Source: Botryllus schlosseri (Eukaryota > Chordata > Ascidiacea > Stolidobranchia > Styelidae). Taken from it: 26,707 nt of DNA. The position numbers and the translations under genes are program-made. Below the pieces are notes generated by a model. It had not been told where the DNA came from. It did not search any database and saw only the letters and a list, made by a program, of their open reading frames with translations. Shown here in pieces: positions 9,101 to 18,600 of this stretch (its first letter is position 1; every line of letters starts with the position of its first letter). The stretch is from contig ATSW01010197.1 in NCBI GenBank assembly GCA_000444245.1, positions 1 through 26,707 on the forward strand, read 5' to 3'.

Positions 9101-10144
9101 GATTGAATGATTTTGTTCTTTAAACACAGTTTTTGATGCACAGTTCATTATGTGCATCAGTATTGGCTAATAGGATGCTTTTTATTGTGACTTTTCGCTA
9201 TGAGTGCAGGTTAAGAACCCCCGCGCTAGACCAGACCTTGGTAACTTATAAGTATGGTGGCGTGTGATAAATCATACTTACAGTTAGCGATGTCTGAGCG
9301 AGATAACGTAATGGGGATGCGCTTGGCTTCTTGATCGAACGCATCATGATCGGTAGGTCGTGGGCTCGCTCGCAGGCCGGGTCAGACCAAAGACATGAAA
9401 ACCATGCGCTCAGAATACTAGCAGACCAGATGACCTCAATTGAATGTCGCGTCGCATCTCCATCGTCAAAGCACCTCGAGGGCGCAGACGAAAATAAATC
9501 TGATCCCTATCTCTTTAGGATTTGTAAAGCTAATCTCATCCCATATCCTAATAGGTAGCCATCTGAAATCCGCAGACAGTAACCGGGTTAGGATGAAACT
9601 CACATCGTCTGGATTCGGACATTCCAACATGGCACCGTGCTGGTTGTGGCATTCTTTCAGTGTCGATTTACCGTCGCAAACCCAACATTTAATGCCTGAA
9701 AACAATAATGTGCTGATCACGTCTCATACTGGCAATATACGGCGATGACACATGTCATTATAATCGTAATCGATTATTTTCTTGAATCGGTAGCATACGG
9801 TTAGGGAAAAATGACGATTTTGGTTAATGATAAACTCTTACGATATCAGGTAATTACACATTTTATTACTTCAACGTCAATTTATCAACGTAAGCGATTT
9901 GAATCGCCAACGTAAGTTACGGTGTAATTATTCTTTGCTACCATTCAAATGATTACTATCATTAACGTAACATCTTTCCGATCAAAGCGAACATGATCGC
10001 ATGGCATCTTATAAGTGCCAAATATGACCTTATTTTCTGGTTCTGGTTCTGGTCCAATCAAGCTAACTCACCTGCTGCATTTCTCACGGTAAATCCGAAA
10101 ATAGTAACCGCCAGTAAAAAGCATACAGCAGTTCTATCCAACAT
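3128..10144 (-). CDS. Secreted three-finger (Ly6/uPAR) + 10 CCP + partial vWA mosaic protein, 5 exons, 3' end probably incomplete
   Basis: Five exons join with matching phases: 10144-10072, 9695-9604, 6944-6852, 6554-6455 and 5475 to 3154 (donor CAG|GTGATT) or to the in-frame stop at 3130-3128. Read to that stop, the product is 901 residues. Order: signal peptide (1-24), Ly6/uPAR domain (about 28-111), a proline linker (119-123), ten CCP modules (about 124-808), then the start of a vWA domain (about 812 onward). Such modules act extracellularly in adhesion, complement-type recognition or protease control; the actual ligand is unknown. The vWA fold is cut in the middle, so either a weak donor leads to exons beyond what I can find, or the protein ends prematurely. 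The CCP-to-vWA order is that of complement factor B/C2, but no serine protease domain is visible. Introns 2 and 4 carry transposons. Module identities and splice joins are read from sequence; function is inferred. Confidence 0.8.
3154..5475 (-). CDS. Exon 5: ten tandem CCP (sushi) modules and N-terminal half of a vWA domain
   Basis: A long open frame begins after the acceptor TTTCTACAG (5484-5476). Ten consecutive CCP modules of about 60-78 residues can be read, each with four cysteines and most with the conserved Trp before the last Cys (for example GVWSRPPGTC, GEWTADQPIC, GKWSEEAPTC). The linkers between modules are only a few residues. The array is followed by IKIAMAFDRSAIKTRRDW, which fits the first strand and helix of a vWA domain; the metal-site motif reads D-R-S-A-I instead of D-x-S-x-S. 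The fold runs to FGGTG and is then cut, either at the donor CAG|GTGATT (3153) or at a stop 26 bases further. The exon is visibly richer in G and C than its surroundings, as expected for coding sequence here. Confidence 0.9.
5775..6270. mobile_element. Degenerate copy of the GTACTTCTACTTTTT hAT element in intron 4
   Basis: Runs of AAGTAGAAGTACAAGTA, CTACTCAAGTTCGAG and, at the right end, AAAAAGTAGAAGAATACATCAGA match the termini of the element at 6997-8572. No clean target duplication remains. It fills about half of the 979-base intron 4 of the mosaic gene. Confidence 0.5.
6455..6554 (-). CDS. Exon 4: end of the three-finger domain
   Basis: The acceptor is GATTCAG at 6561-6555 and the donor C|GTAAGT. 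It encodes residues 87-119 with Cys92, 101, 103, 104, 105, 110 and 117. CRCCCGTSGCN contains the diagnostic C-terminal CC-x4-CN of the Ly6/uPAR family. The exon ends in phase 1 with CCT C, and the next exon supplies CC, giving a Pro codon, so the three-finger domain runs straight into the CCP array through a short proline stretch. Confidence 0.8.
6852..6944 (-). CDS. Exon 3: middle of the three-finger domain
   Basis: In phase 0 this 31-codon exon encodes residues 56-86 with Cys57, Cys74 and Cys80. The run ITKGCKQRAACRNE matches the usual middle loop of invertebrate Ly6/uPAR-like proteins. The acceptor is GGGCAG at 6950-6945 and the donor CAG|GTATCA. A 1.6-kb hAT element ends 52 bases upstream of the exon (at 6997), very close to the acceptor region. 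Confidence 0.8.
6997..8572. mobile_element. 1576-bp nonautonomous hAT element with 8-bp TSD in intron 2
   Basis: It starts CAGAGGTTGTCAAAGTAG and ends, in reverse, CAGAGGTGGTCAGTAACGAAG. The target duplication GTTACTAT lies at 6989-6996 and 8573-8580. Subterminal regions at both ends, plus an internal pair near 7320-7440 and 8395-8540, are rich in CTACTTGAGTA and AAGTAGAAGTA, suggesting an element within an element. No transposase frame is recognisable. Several Ns lie in its right half. Confidence 0.85.
8649..9224. mobile_element. About 576-bp hAT-like element in intron 2
   Basis: The left end is AGTGATTCTTGACCTGTG and the right end, in reverse, GCGGGGGTTCTTAACCTG, a diverged CAGTGGTTCTCAACC-type terminus. 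GCTAGACC is duplicated at 8641-8648 and 9225-9232. No coding content is recognised. Confidence 0.7.
9296..9500 (+). repeat. tRNA-derived SINE, decayed
   Basis: TAACGTAATGGGGATGCGC resembles an A-box region; CTTGGCTTCTTGATCGAACG, then GGTCGTGGGCTCGCTCGC, stands where a B box (GGGTTCGANTCC) would be; GGCCGGGTCAGACCAAAGAC follows, a body seen in several invertebrate SINEs. It lies in intron 2. It has no acceptor-stem pairing and is not a tRNA gene. Confidence 0.5.
9604..9695 (-). CDS. Exon 2: first part of the Ly6/uPAR three-finger domain
   Basis: The acceptor is TTTTCAG at 9702-9696 and the donor GAT|GTGAGT is at 9603-9598. The exon encodes residues 25-55, beginning GIKCWVCDGKS. The C-x2-C near the mature N terminus (Cys28, Cys31) followed by Cys40 and Cys50 is the usual start of a Ly6/uPAR domain. 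Reading through the donor gives a longer open frame (down to 9466) that loses all domain character, so the splice is preferred. Confidence 0.8.
10072..10144 (-). CDS. Exon 1: signal peptide of the three-finger/CCP protein
   Basis: The ATG at 10144-10142 opens a 24-codon stretch plus one base, MLDRTAVCFLLAVTIFGFTV and then RNAA. This is a short charged start, a hydrophobic core and small residues before the likely cleavage site, as in a secretory signal. It ends at a strong donor, G|GTGAGT. The one-base overhang fits the phase of the next exon (G|GC = Gly25). The exon is far too short to be convincing alone; the join to a cysteine-rich exon supports it. Confidence 0.75.
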
Positions 10145-12244
10145 GTTGGCAAACCTGTATTGTANAATACCAAGGAATGGTTTTACATCTATACGTATAC
10201 ATTATACCCAGATATTTTAGGAATTACTAATAACATTCCAAACCAAATTTCTCCTGCTGCCGGAATTTGACTGCGGTTTCACGTATCGAAATGTAAACTA
10301 ACAAATCTCACACAAAAACAATCATGATTGATCGGTGCCGTCTAACTATTGATAATAGTTGATTCGATATGTTATCGCCTGACTGCGCTATCTCGCTATA
10401 CACTGCTATGGTATGATATAGCGCCCAAGTTTTAGCGCCGATAAGACAATTTGCGCAATCATTTTTAATTCAATTTGTAATTTTGTTCGTGAATATAAGA
10501 TTTTCGTACGTACAGAAATGCGTTTTCTAATCAGCCTCACTGCGTGTATGTTTTTCGTAGAAAAAAAACATTTAACACCAGTTCAATCAACTGAAATATG
10601 TACCGATTGAAGTAAACACGTCCTTACAGTTTTGAAAATAGTCTAAATAATCTCTTCATTGCGTATTTTTTATTTATTTATTCAGAATGGATTTTGATTA
10701 GACTCTGAAAACCAGCGTAACAAACGAGAAAAAAGAGACCGCACTATATATTAGTTTCCCATAGACTAGATGAGTTATGTTCATGTCAGACTCCGTCGCT
10801 GAAAGACCGTTCTCTTGTTGCTATATTCTCGGATTAGTCTAATCACGATTTCATTTGTTCCGTAAATACATATACATGATTGACAAGCCCATGAAGTCGT
10901 CGATTCGTAATAAAGGTCTTTTTCGATAATACAAGGAATTGCGTTCATGAGAGAAGCACGCGTCAATGCAGCACACCTGTATGCTGCTTTTCGTAAGAAT
11001 TCATAATCATAAAGTCTGATTGGTGGTTACATGTGAACGACTTTTGATTTTCCTGTTTGGTACATCCAAATCTTCCGTTGATGAAAGTTTTAAAATCTTT
11101 ACAAAATCAAATCATAAATCAAGTAAAGTCGATTGATGACAACTCGAATCATTTAATGGGTTTGAACAATTAGATAATTGGATAATTCTAGTTGTAGAAT
11201 AATTGAATCGAAATCGAATTCGTTAAACATGTATTTGCTCTAATTTTAGTTTTTTATCTAATTTCTGGTTTTCCAGAAAATACTACAGGGTAACTGTATA
11301 GTGCGAAACGAGCCTATTTCTCTGAACAGATATTCTTCATTTCCAAGTTTCCGCGAATTCAATAATACCAATTCTAATGTAATTCGGAAAAACTTATGAA
11401 AGCATGATTCTAATTTAATTTAAAAAAAGTGCGTATCTATAATTCTAATTCTAGAAAGGCTGAATTTTCCTGGTTGTCCAAGTCTGTCAACTGCTTTATA
11501 TAAATGTGTATGCATTACATATTTGTCATAGAATACATTGCGCATTAATAGAACACAAAATAATACAGCCTTCAAGTCTGAATAATACATAAAACCGATT
11601 TTAACAATTTTACATAGGCCTACCTTACTCGGGATTGTGCGAACGTTCTGTTTTCTTTCGGTATGCAAATCTAAATTTCGTGTTCGCATACAAACCTTGT
11701 AAGGTTATGCATTGTCATCATTTTACGAATATACAGTAATTTTACAGCAATATCAATCTCATCGATCCAATTTCTTTGAATTGCAACATCCGATTGATCT
11801 CTATAAATGAAAGGAACATGAACTCAAAACTGAAATAAACCTGGTATAGCCGAATATTCTGTCAATCGTATTTTGCCTGCAACATCACAATATTTCGGAT
11901 GTGAATGATATATCGACTCGCATCATGGAAACCGGCAAGAGCGAGACCATGACATACAGTCATTGGCGTTACGCGATTCCAAATTGTTCATTAGCTCAGA
12001 TCAGCGAATAAACGATTTAACGAACCCCGGATTAAATCTTGCCAATATAAGCAGAGGAGATCAGTAACGAATTACCCGATTTACATTCTCTATATAAAAT
12101 ATCCTGACTCCTTACGCCACAGTATCTCCAGAGAATTTGTGTTGCCAAACGGAAGGGTTATCTAATGAAACAATGGAAATAGAAAAGAACTGACGCACAA
12201 GGCAACAGTCCCCGAGCACCAACACTCAATGCCCATAATACCAA
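10145..12244. other. Intergenic: upstream of the mosaic gene, no gene seen
   Basis: AT-rich sequence with only short chance frames. A stretch near 11270-11315 (ending GTGCGAAACGAG) resembles one at 5650-5685 (ATTGCGAAACGAG), so part of it is an old repeat. No promoter element can be supported. Confidence 0.5.
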
Positions 12245-12515
12245 AAACAACAACAACAACTAAGTACTTTTACTGATTCAAAGTACTCAAGTAAAATGTG
12301 ATTACTCGCACCACTTCTTAAAGTGGTTATGAATTTAGATTGCTTACATTTCTACTTGACACTTTGTCGTCTTTCTAGGCAAAATTGCCTTTACTACTAA
12401 ATTCCTAAAATACTGCTAAACCATTCTCCCATTTTTATTACATACATGAAAATCAATATTTCTACTTCCACTTCAGTAGAAACGATATCACTTCGACCGC
12501 CTCTCATTATGAGAT
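12245..12515. repeat. Fragment of the GTACTTCTACTTTTT hAT family
   Basis: Begins with a (CAA)n run, then AAAGTACTCAAGTAAAATGTG. The right end, TTTCTACTTCCACTTCAGTAG followed by CGACCGCCTCTCAT, corresponds to the terminus TGACCACCTCTG of the 6997-8572 element. Confidence 0.45.
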
Positions 12516-13260
12516 GATGGTAGGACATTGCACTCTACTCAAATCATCACAAGGTATATCATTCGGAGTTAAGAAAAATCGAGTACCCGAGTGATTCGAT
12601 TCTGAATTGAATAGCTTCTTCGAGTCACGTCGAATATCACTCATTTACCACAAAGAATGCAATGCCAGTTTTACATAACACTAAAGATAATTTAGTCCAT
12701 TTTTCGACCGTACCCATATCATTGCACTTTGTGACAATGCCGTGAGTTGATCACTTCAGAGATTTGTCGTTTCCACTAACGTGCGTTGCTTTGTACTTTA
12801 TGTTTCGTATGCTGTCGTCCGAACAGTGGAGGTTCCAACGCCTTCACAGTAGCAAATACTATCAAAGTTATAATGCCACTAGATAAATTAAATCTTAGTG
12901 GCATGGAGTGTATGATCTCAATACTCGAAAACTCATCTCTCACATCTCGAACTCGATTCAGATTCGAGTGTTGAAATCATTGTGTCCATCCCTAATGACT
13001 ACCTTCATGCAATATCCTATACATACATGGGCGCGTGCAGTAAGGTAAAAAGTGATTCGTAAAGCAATTACCATTGCGAATAGACATAAGGTCAAATGTT
13101 CGCTCTCACGAACGCGTTCACAATAGACTTTCTACAAAAGTTAGTGTTCACACGAACTGGAAACTTTTAACACCATCCATATTTCTCACACATTGAGACG
13201 CCGATGGCGTTCAGGTTGTATATTATTACTACTCGTACTATCGCTATCCTTCTTGTCTTG
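12516..13260. other. Intergenic repeat-like stretch
   Basis: Contains inverted short motifs such as CGAGTGATTCGATTCTGAATT near 12590 and CGAACTCGATTCAGATTCGAG near 12950, suggesting an old small inverted-repeat element. No gene is recognised. Confidence 0.3.
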
Positions 13261-13261
13261 A

Positions 13262-13330
13262 GTTACGCCTACTTCTACTTGAGTACTAAAATCAATACTT
13301 CTATCCTTCACTTATATGACCCCCTCTCAT
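13262..13330. repeat. Second terminal fragment of the same hAT family
   Basis: CTACTTCTACTTGAGTAC, then TTATATGACCCCCTCTCAT, parallels the end at 12455-12510 and the terminus of the 6997-8572 element. Confidence 0.4.
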
Positions 13331-15288
13331 GAGATTGATAGTGTACGCACATCTTTAGAAGTTGAGTCGAACATACAGCTCTATCCAAAAACAAGATACT
13401 GTATATGTATATTAAAGAATCATACATCAGGTTTATATTCAACAACTATCAATAAGGGAATCACATGTAGTTTACATGAGCGTCCCATTTATAAGAAATA
13501 TTCACGTATATATGGAGAGATTCATGGCAAAATATGTCTGTCGCGTATAGATTTATGTGTCAACGTGACGTCTGTCCTGTCCATTTATCCATCAATACAG
13601 TCGAACGAGGGATGGCCTGTCGATTATTTTGTCAGATCTTCTGTGAATAACCGTGACACTATCAGTATAATTCTGCATAAATGCCATCGCCTATGCGACA
13701 CTTATAATTGAACAAATCGATTCTGAATCACCAACTGCACAGTACACGGCATCTACATTATACAGTGATCTGGCTGCAAATTTGAAAATTGTGGTAATAC
13801 CATCTTATTTCGTCACCGATTTGACTGTTGAAGGTGCCGTTACAACTTTTATCACGAGAATCTCATATAGTTTACGGAATGCTAATTCAATAATGTGGGA
13901 GGGCAGTGACATAGTATCGAGTGAAGTAAATGATATCAGCGTATATATTCCTTAGCGCATTATACCGATAGGCCCATTTCGCATGATATCGAATTTCAAG
14001 GATCACAGAATGGTCTGGTCTCCCATTTAAATGTAATTAAAGACAAGTAAAACCTTCCGTCGGTAATATTCCCGCTATAAGTGCATCGGAAGAAATTGAT
14101 ATCTTCTCTAGCTCGAGATGAGATCTTGTTACAATTTACAAGGAAGACGAGAAACCCATCTTCAATCGCTGATGAATTTACGATTAATTCATCCTCCAAG
14201 TCCTAGATATTGTACGTAGAAGTAGACTGATATTATCAAGTAATTAGTAGAAAATTCTAGATATCAACATCTTCAATGTATGCAATTGAATAACATATTC
14301 ATAGTGAAATTATTGCCCAATATTTCGTCAGAATCTCGTCTCGGGTAATCGTCAGCAACTACTTAAGGAGCATTGTACATCAACACATCCGAACACCATA
14401 CTGATGGGGATTCATTTTATTGTGAATATATTATTCACTTGTATATCGCAGTTAAATACCTCCAAGAATATCTCCAAACATCAAAAATCTAGCAGAGCTC
14501 GTAACCACTATGATTCCACCAGTTCAATTGCTAAATCATACGCGTATATTTATGATCTTCCTAGCCTGAACTATGTGGTAAAGCAATTAATTTGTAGATT
14601 TGCTGTCCTACTGATTTTACCGCTGTGAATTCCAAGTCTGATATATATTTCCTCGCAATTCCTGATTTTCTTCTCTCTCAGCTGGTTGATAATGCCCGTG
14701 GGCAGTTTGTTTGTTCTTCGTTATTTAAATATGTTTACGCGCTTTAACAATAGCAATTTGGAGTGCTTTTCCAGAATACCCAAATTAATTATGGTAGAAA
14801 CGCAATGTTTTTTTTTCTACGTTTCTTTTCTGAATACGGTACGTAAGAATAAGGTCCATATTTACGAAATTTCCTTGATACTGTTCAATTATATTCTCCC
14901 GAACCTGATCAATTGTATCGCGAAATGAAGTCGGTAACACTTGGATAGCAAATTATGGACTTGGAATTTAACGAATGATGTGCTGTACTGTATTGCAATT
15001 ACAGGGAGATGAAAGAGACGACGTACAGAGTCCGCAATTATGTGGGCGATGATCTTCAAGTGACCGTTAAAAGGCAATTATGCGTTATGGATTTTCTGGC
15101 GATGAAAAGTCAATCTGTAATCTGTATGCACGTGGAGTCAGTTTTATTACCGCTATTGGAATTTCTGTCATGATCACATTGCCATGGATGAATTAAAAAC
15201 TGAACGTAATGAAGACTGCATAAAATTATATCGCCGAGTTGGAGTATATAGCCGATTTAATAACAATATTGAAATCATCGTTTTGTAG
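13316..15288 (+). pseudogene. Unidentified coding fossil, plus strand, heavily broken
   Basis: Several successive stretches on the plus strand (within about 13316-13960, 13970-14210, 14310-14630, 14650-14830 and 15184-15288) have protein-like composition, in different frames. They follow one another in the same direction, which is more than I would expect from neutral AT-rich DNA. No conserved motif is recognised. It may be an old gene, or an endogenous viral or Polinton-like relic; it is certainly inactive, with many breaks. Long minus-strand frames also occur (for example 13996-14199), so the coding direction is not proven. Confidence 0.35.
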
Positions 15289-15490
15289 GTTTCAGTTTAT
15301 CATACATATTCATGTTAGCTCATTTTGTGACCCCTGTTCACGTTAGGTTGGGAAATGCGAATGGAATCGTTGTTTTCAAATCGTTACCACCACATCGTTG
15401 ACAATGTTTTGATCTTAAAGATGACCGACCTTCTGCTATGGCATACAATATCTGAATTGAACCAGACAACATATGATGCAATGAAGAGAG

Positions 15491-15496
15491 TTTATT
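15491..15496 (-). promoter_or_regulatory. Polyadenylation signal of the dehydrogenase gene
   Basis: AATAAA on the minus strand, 82 bases after the TGA of the last ADH exon. Confidence 0.6.
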
Positions 15497-15577
15497 GATT
15501 TTTAATCAGTAATATTTCCAAGATTTCAACGTGAATTAAGTTGATTACGACAACGCGCAGCGAATGGGCCTTGAGAT

Positions 15578-15682
15578 TCAAAACTTGACCAACGACCGAC
15601 CCTTTATTTGCCCCTTCTTCAGCTTCGCGAGCACATCCGGGACGTCTTCGAGAGACACGTAGTTCAAGTCAGGGGGTGTCAA
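15578..15682 (-). CDS. ADH exon 8 (residues 336-369) with stop
   Basis: Acceptor ATGTTGCAG, then LTPPDLNYVSLEDVPDVLAK and a basic end GRSLVKF followed by TGA at 15580-15578. The pattern V-x-L-x3-x2-v-l-x-x-l-k-x-G-x2-x-G-R matches the usual end of MDR proteins. Confidence 0.88.
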   Translation of the reverse strand: MTPPDLNYVSLEDVPDVLAKLKKGQIKGRSLVKF

Positions 15683-18600
15683 CTGCAACATAGTTAACGA
15701 GATTAATTTCTTACACATAAAACGTATGCTAAATCTGACATCGGTTACTTTCCGTGATTTAATCATTTGTAGTGAGTTAATCCGTGTGATGTAATGATGT
15801 TCATATCTAACTTTGACTTCATTGGGCAGTGTTGTAACAAAGTCACAAGTTTCCGAGTTACAAGTCAATTTGACTTTTATAGTTTTGACTCGAGTCATTT
15901 TCAATTCACCTACGAGTCAAGTCCGAGTCCGAGTCAAGAAGAAACGGGTCCAGTCCGAGTCTTGGTGTTTACTGTTCATTATCGAGTTCAAGTGGGTTCA
16001 ACTCACGTCTGTAAAACTCCCGAGTGATAGAAGGCCTCGCATTCTTAATATAATCCTTTTTCTCACTCTAAACGTGTTTGTTCAAACAGATAAAATACAG
16101 TTTGTGGGCATATTTTCCAATTATATCGGTCCTGATTTACGAGACTAGCCTTATAGAATGTGTCGAGTCTATGACTAGGTCCAGTCATGCGCAATTACTC
16201 GAGTACAGGTCTAGTCAATTACCACCGCGTCAAAGAAAAATCGAGTCGTGTCATGACTCGAGTCATTGCAACCCGGACTTTGAGATTATTGGACAATGTA
16301 TGTATGTCGCAATGACGCTTGAACTAGTGAGTAATACACGAATGAATTAGTATACTAATCGAAATCTCATAAAAGTAATTGCGCACCTTTTTCGTAGCAA
16401 CGAGCTCGATCAACTCCTCGAGCTGCTCCAAAGACCCGACGTACACACCAAAAATCTTTTGCAAGCTAAGAGCAAATATCGGCAGGGGAACCGACATCGC
16501 TCCCCCAAATAAACCGACCAGAGCCATAGCGCCGCCCTGAAAGAAATCATCAGCGATGCGTACTGGTGACGCGGTATGATTAAAGACTAGATTGCTATTT
16601 AAATTATCTCACTGAATATGAAAGCATTACGTTTTAACCAGCCCAGAAGACATGTGGCGGTGTATAGTGGGACGTGATTCAGGTTAGCCCTCTGGTTTAC
16701 CGGACCACGACCTGACATATCGATCTCGACTTCAGACACATGACACCTTTTTCTTTTGTCACTCGTCCTTTTATATTATCTTCTCTTACTTTTCAGTCAT
16801 TGTGCGTGCCTCCTTTGTTACATAGCCTAGGCCCAGGTGGGTGTCTGATTCCGAAGACTACTCCACTCGACACCTTCTTATGTTTCATTGAATCGCAATC
16901 TTATGGTCTATTGAAATGATGAAATTATTAGCAATAAATTGAATTGAATTGAATTCTACAAAGCAGAGTTGGAAAACTAGAATTGGAATTACTGAATTCG
17001 AAAAAAATACTAGGAAATTTACTTGAATTCTGAATTACAACTAAAATCAAGTTCAGTCCATAGCAAATCCGCGTTCATTCTTATAAGTATGGGGATGGAA
17101 AATGTTGCACTTTTCGAAAGTAAGTGTACTGGATATGTTACCTTGCCAAGTAACATATCCAGTACACTCTGAGCGTAGCACTCCTCACATTTTGTCGCCC
17201 ATGGCGCAGAGCCATAAACGCCAAGTGGCTGCTACGCCACTGCTTGATATACGGGTGCAGCTGTGTGAATACACTCATGTTACACGGAACTAGAACCCAC
17301 CTCAGACTTACACCACGGTATAAATCAAACACAACATTTAATCCAAATGATGCTTGTAGGGGTGGGCCTACTTAGCAGAGATGAGCGGATTTGGAATTTC
17401 TATGTCCTAATCCAATCCAAATCCGAACCTTCAAATCCAAATCCAAATTCTAATCCATAACTTTTTCATATTCNAGTCCATGTCCAATCCTAATCCGATT
17501 CCAACTGGAAATTCAGAAAAAAAGGCTAATTTATGGAAGGGAGGGATTGGAAATTTTTCTTTCACTACCAACGATCCCCTCGATTCAAGATAACTTAGTA
17601 GCCATGAGTAAATTAATAGCTGATTTAAATAAAGTTTGTCGCCTCTCGCCACACGACAAATCAATTTCCCAGAAAATCCGTAAATCCAATCTAAATCCTA
17701 ATCCGTTCGAAAAAATCTCTTATCCTGATCCAATCCAAATCCGAAAATTTTTCACAAATAGTTTTTTTATAAATCCTAATCCTAATCCAATCTCATCTCT
17801 GCTACTTAGGGACGTAGTAATGTATTCACGTAGGTATACGTAAGGANNTCTAACCGCGATATAATTCTTAGATAGGTTCTGCTTCCGTCTGCCTGTACAC
17901 CTTTTTGGGTGGAAATATACTCTGTTTTCGCTAATAGTATATATAATCCATCCTGTCTGTATTATGCGTCTCCAGAAATTTACTTTTGTCAAATATTGAA
18001 GACTGCGACCGGTGCTCTCGGTGGAGTTTACGAAATCAATGATAGCGTTGATTTCTCCGTCGACTGCTTTTGACTTCGTCAATTCGATCAATTCCTGTTC
18101 GGAAAGTTTGCTGTCCCAGAATACAGTATCATCAGCGCCATGCTCGCTAGCCATTCTTAGCTTTCCATCCTGTGTCAAAATTGAAGTATTCAAGCTGTTG
18201 ACTGAGAATAATAACGATGCCTGATGCATACGTTGATATCCGCAATAATGATTTTAACTCCATCAGGCAAAGTTGCTCTGGCAGTTTGTAAGCACCACAG
18301 CCCCAAACCACCTGCTCCGATGATCAAGAGCGTAGCTCTTCCTGAAAATATGTGTTTTATAGACAGTTTGTTACAGTACAGATCTTGACCCATATATCGA
18401 ACTACCGCCAGGTGTCGTTAGATAATAATGTCTGATTGCTTCTGTAATACTGAATAGAGGATAATGGCTTGTGGTGTGGCTATCATGAGGCTAAGAGCAG
18501 TCTATCAGTTTTATTAATATTTTCATCATTTCCAAAACACCACAAAACTGCGATACAATGAAAAGATAGGAAAGTGTCGAAACGACTTGGAGTAGTCTTC

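Noticed and set aside
9301-9380. tRNA gene
   Set aside because: A- and B-box-like words are present, but there is no acceptor stem or proper anticodon arm; it is better explained as a SINE head.
9466-9720. 84-codon minus-strand frame read as a single small Ly6 gene
   Set aside because: Only residues from the 9695-9604 exon look like a three-finger domain; beyond the strong GTGAGT donor the frame loses cysteines, and the domain is completed by later exons.
15794-16350. Three overlapping plus-strand frames of 77-111 codons
   Set aside because: They lie over the GAGTC-rich element and are low-complexity readings of it.
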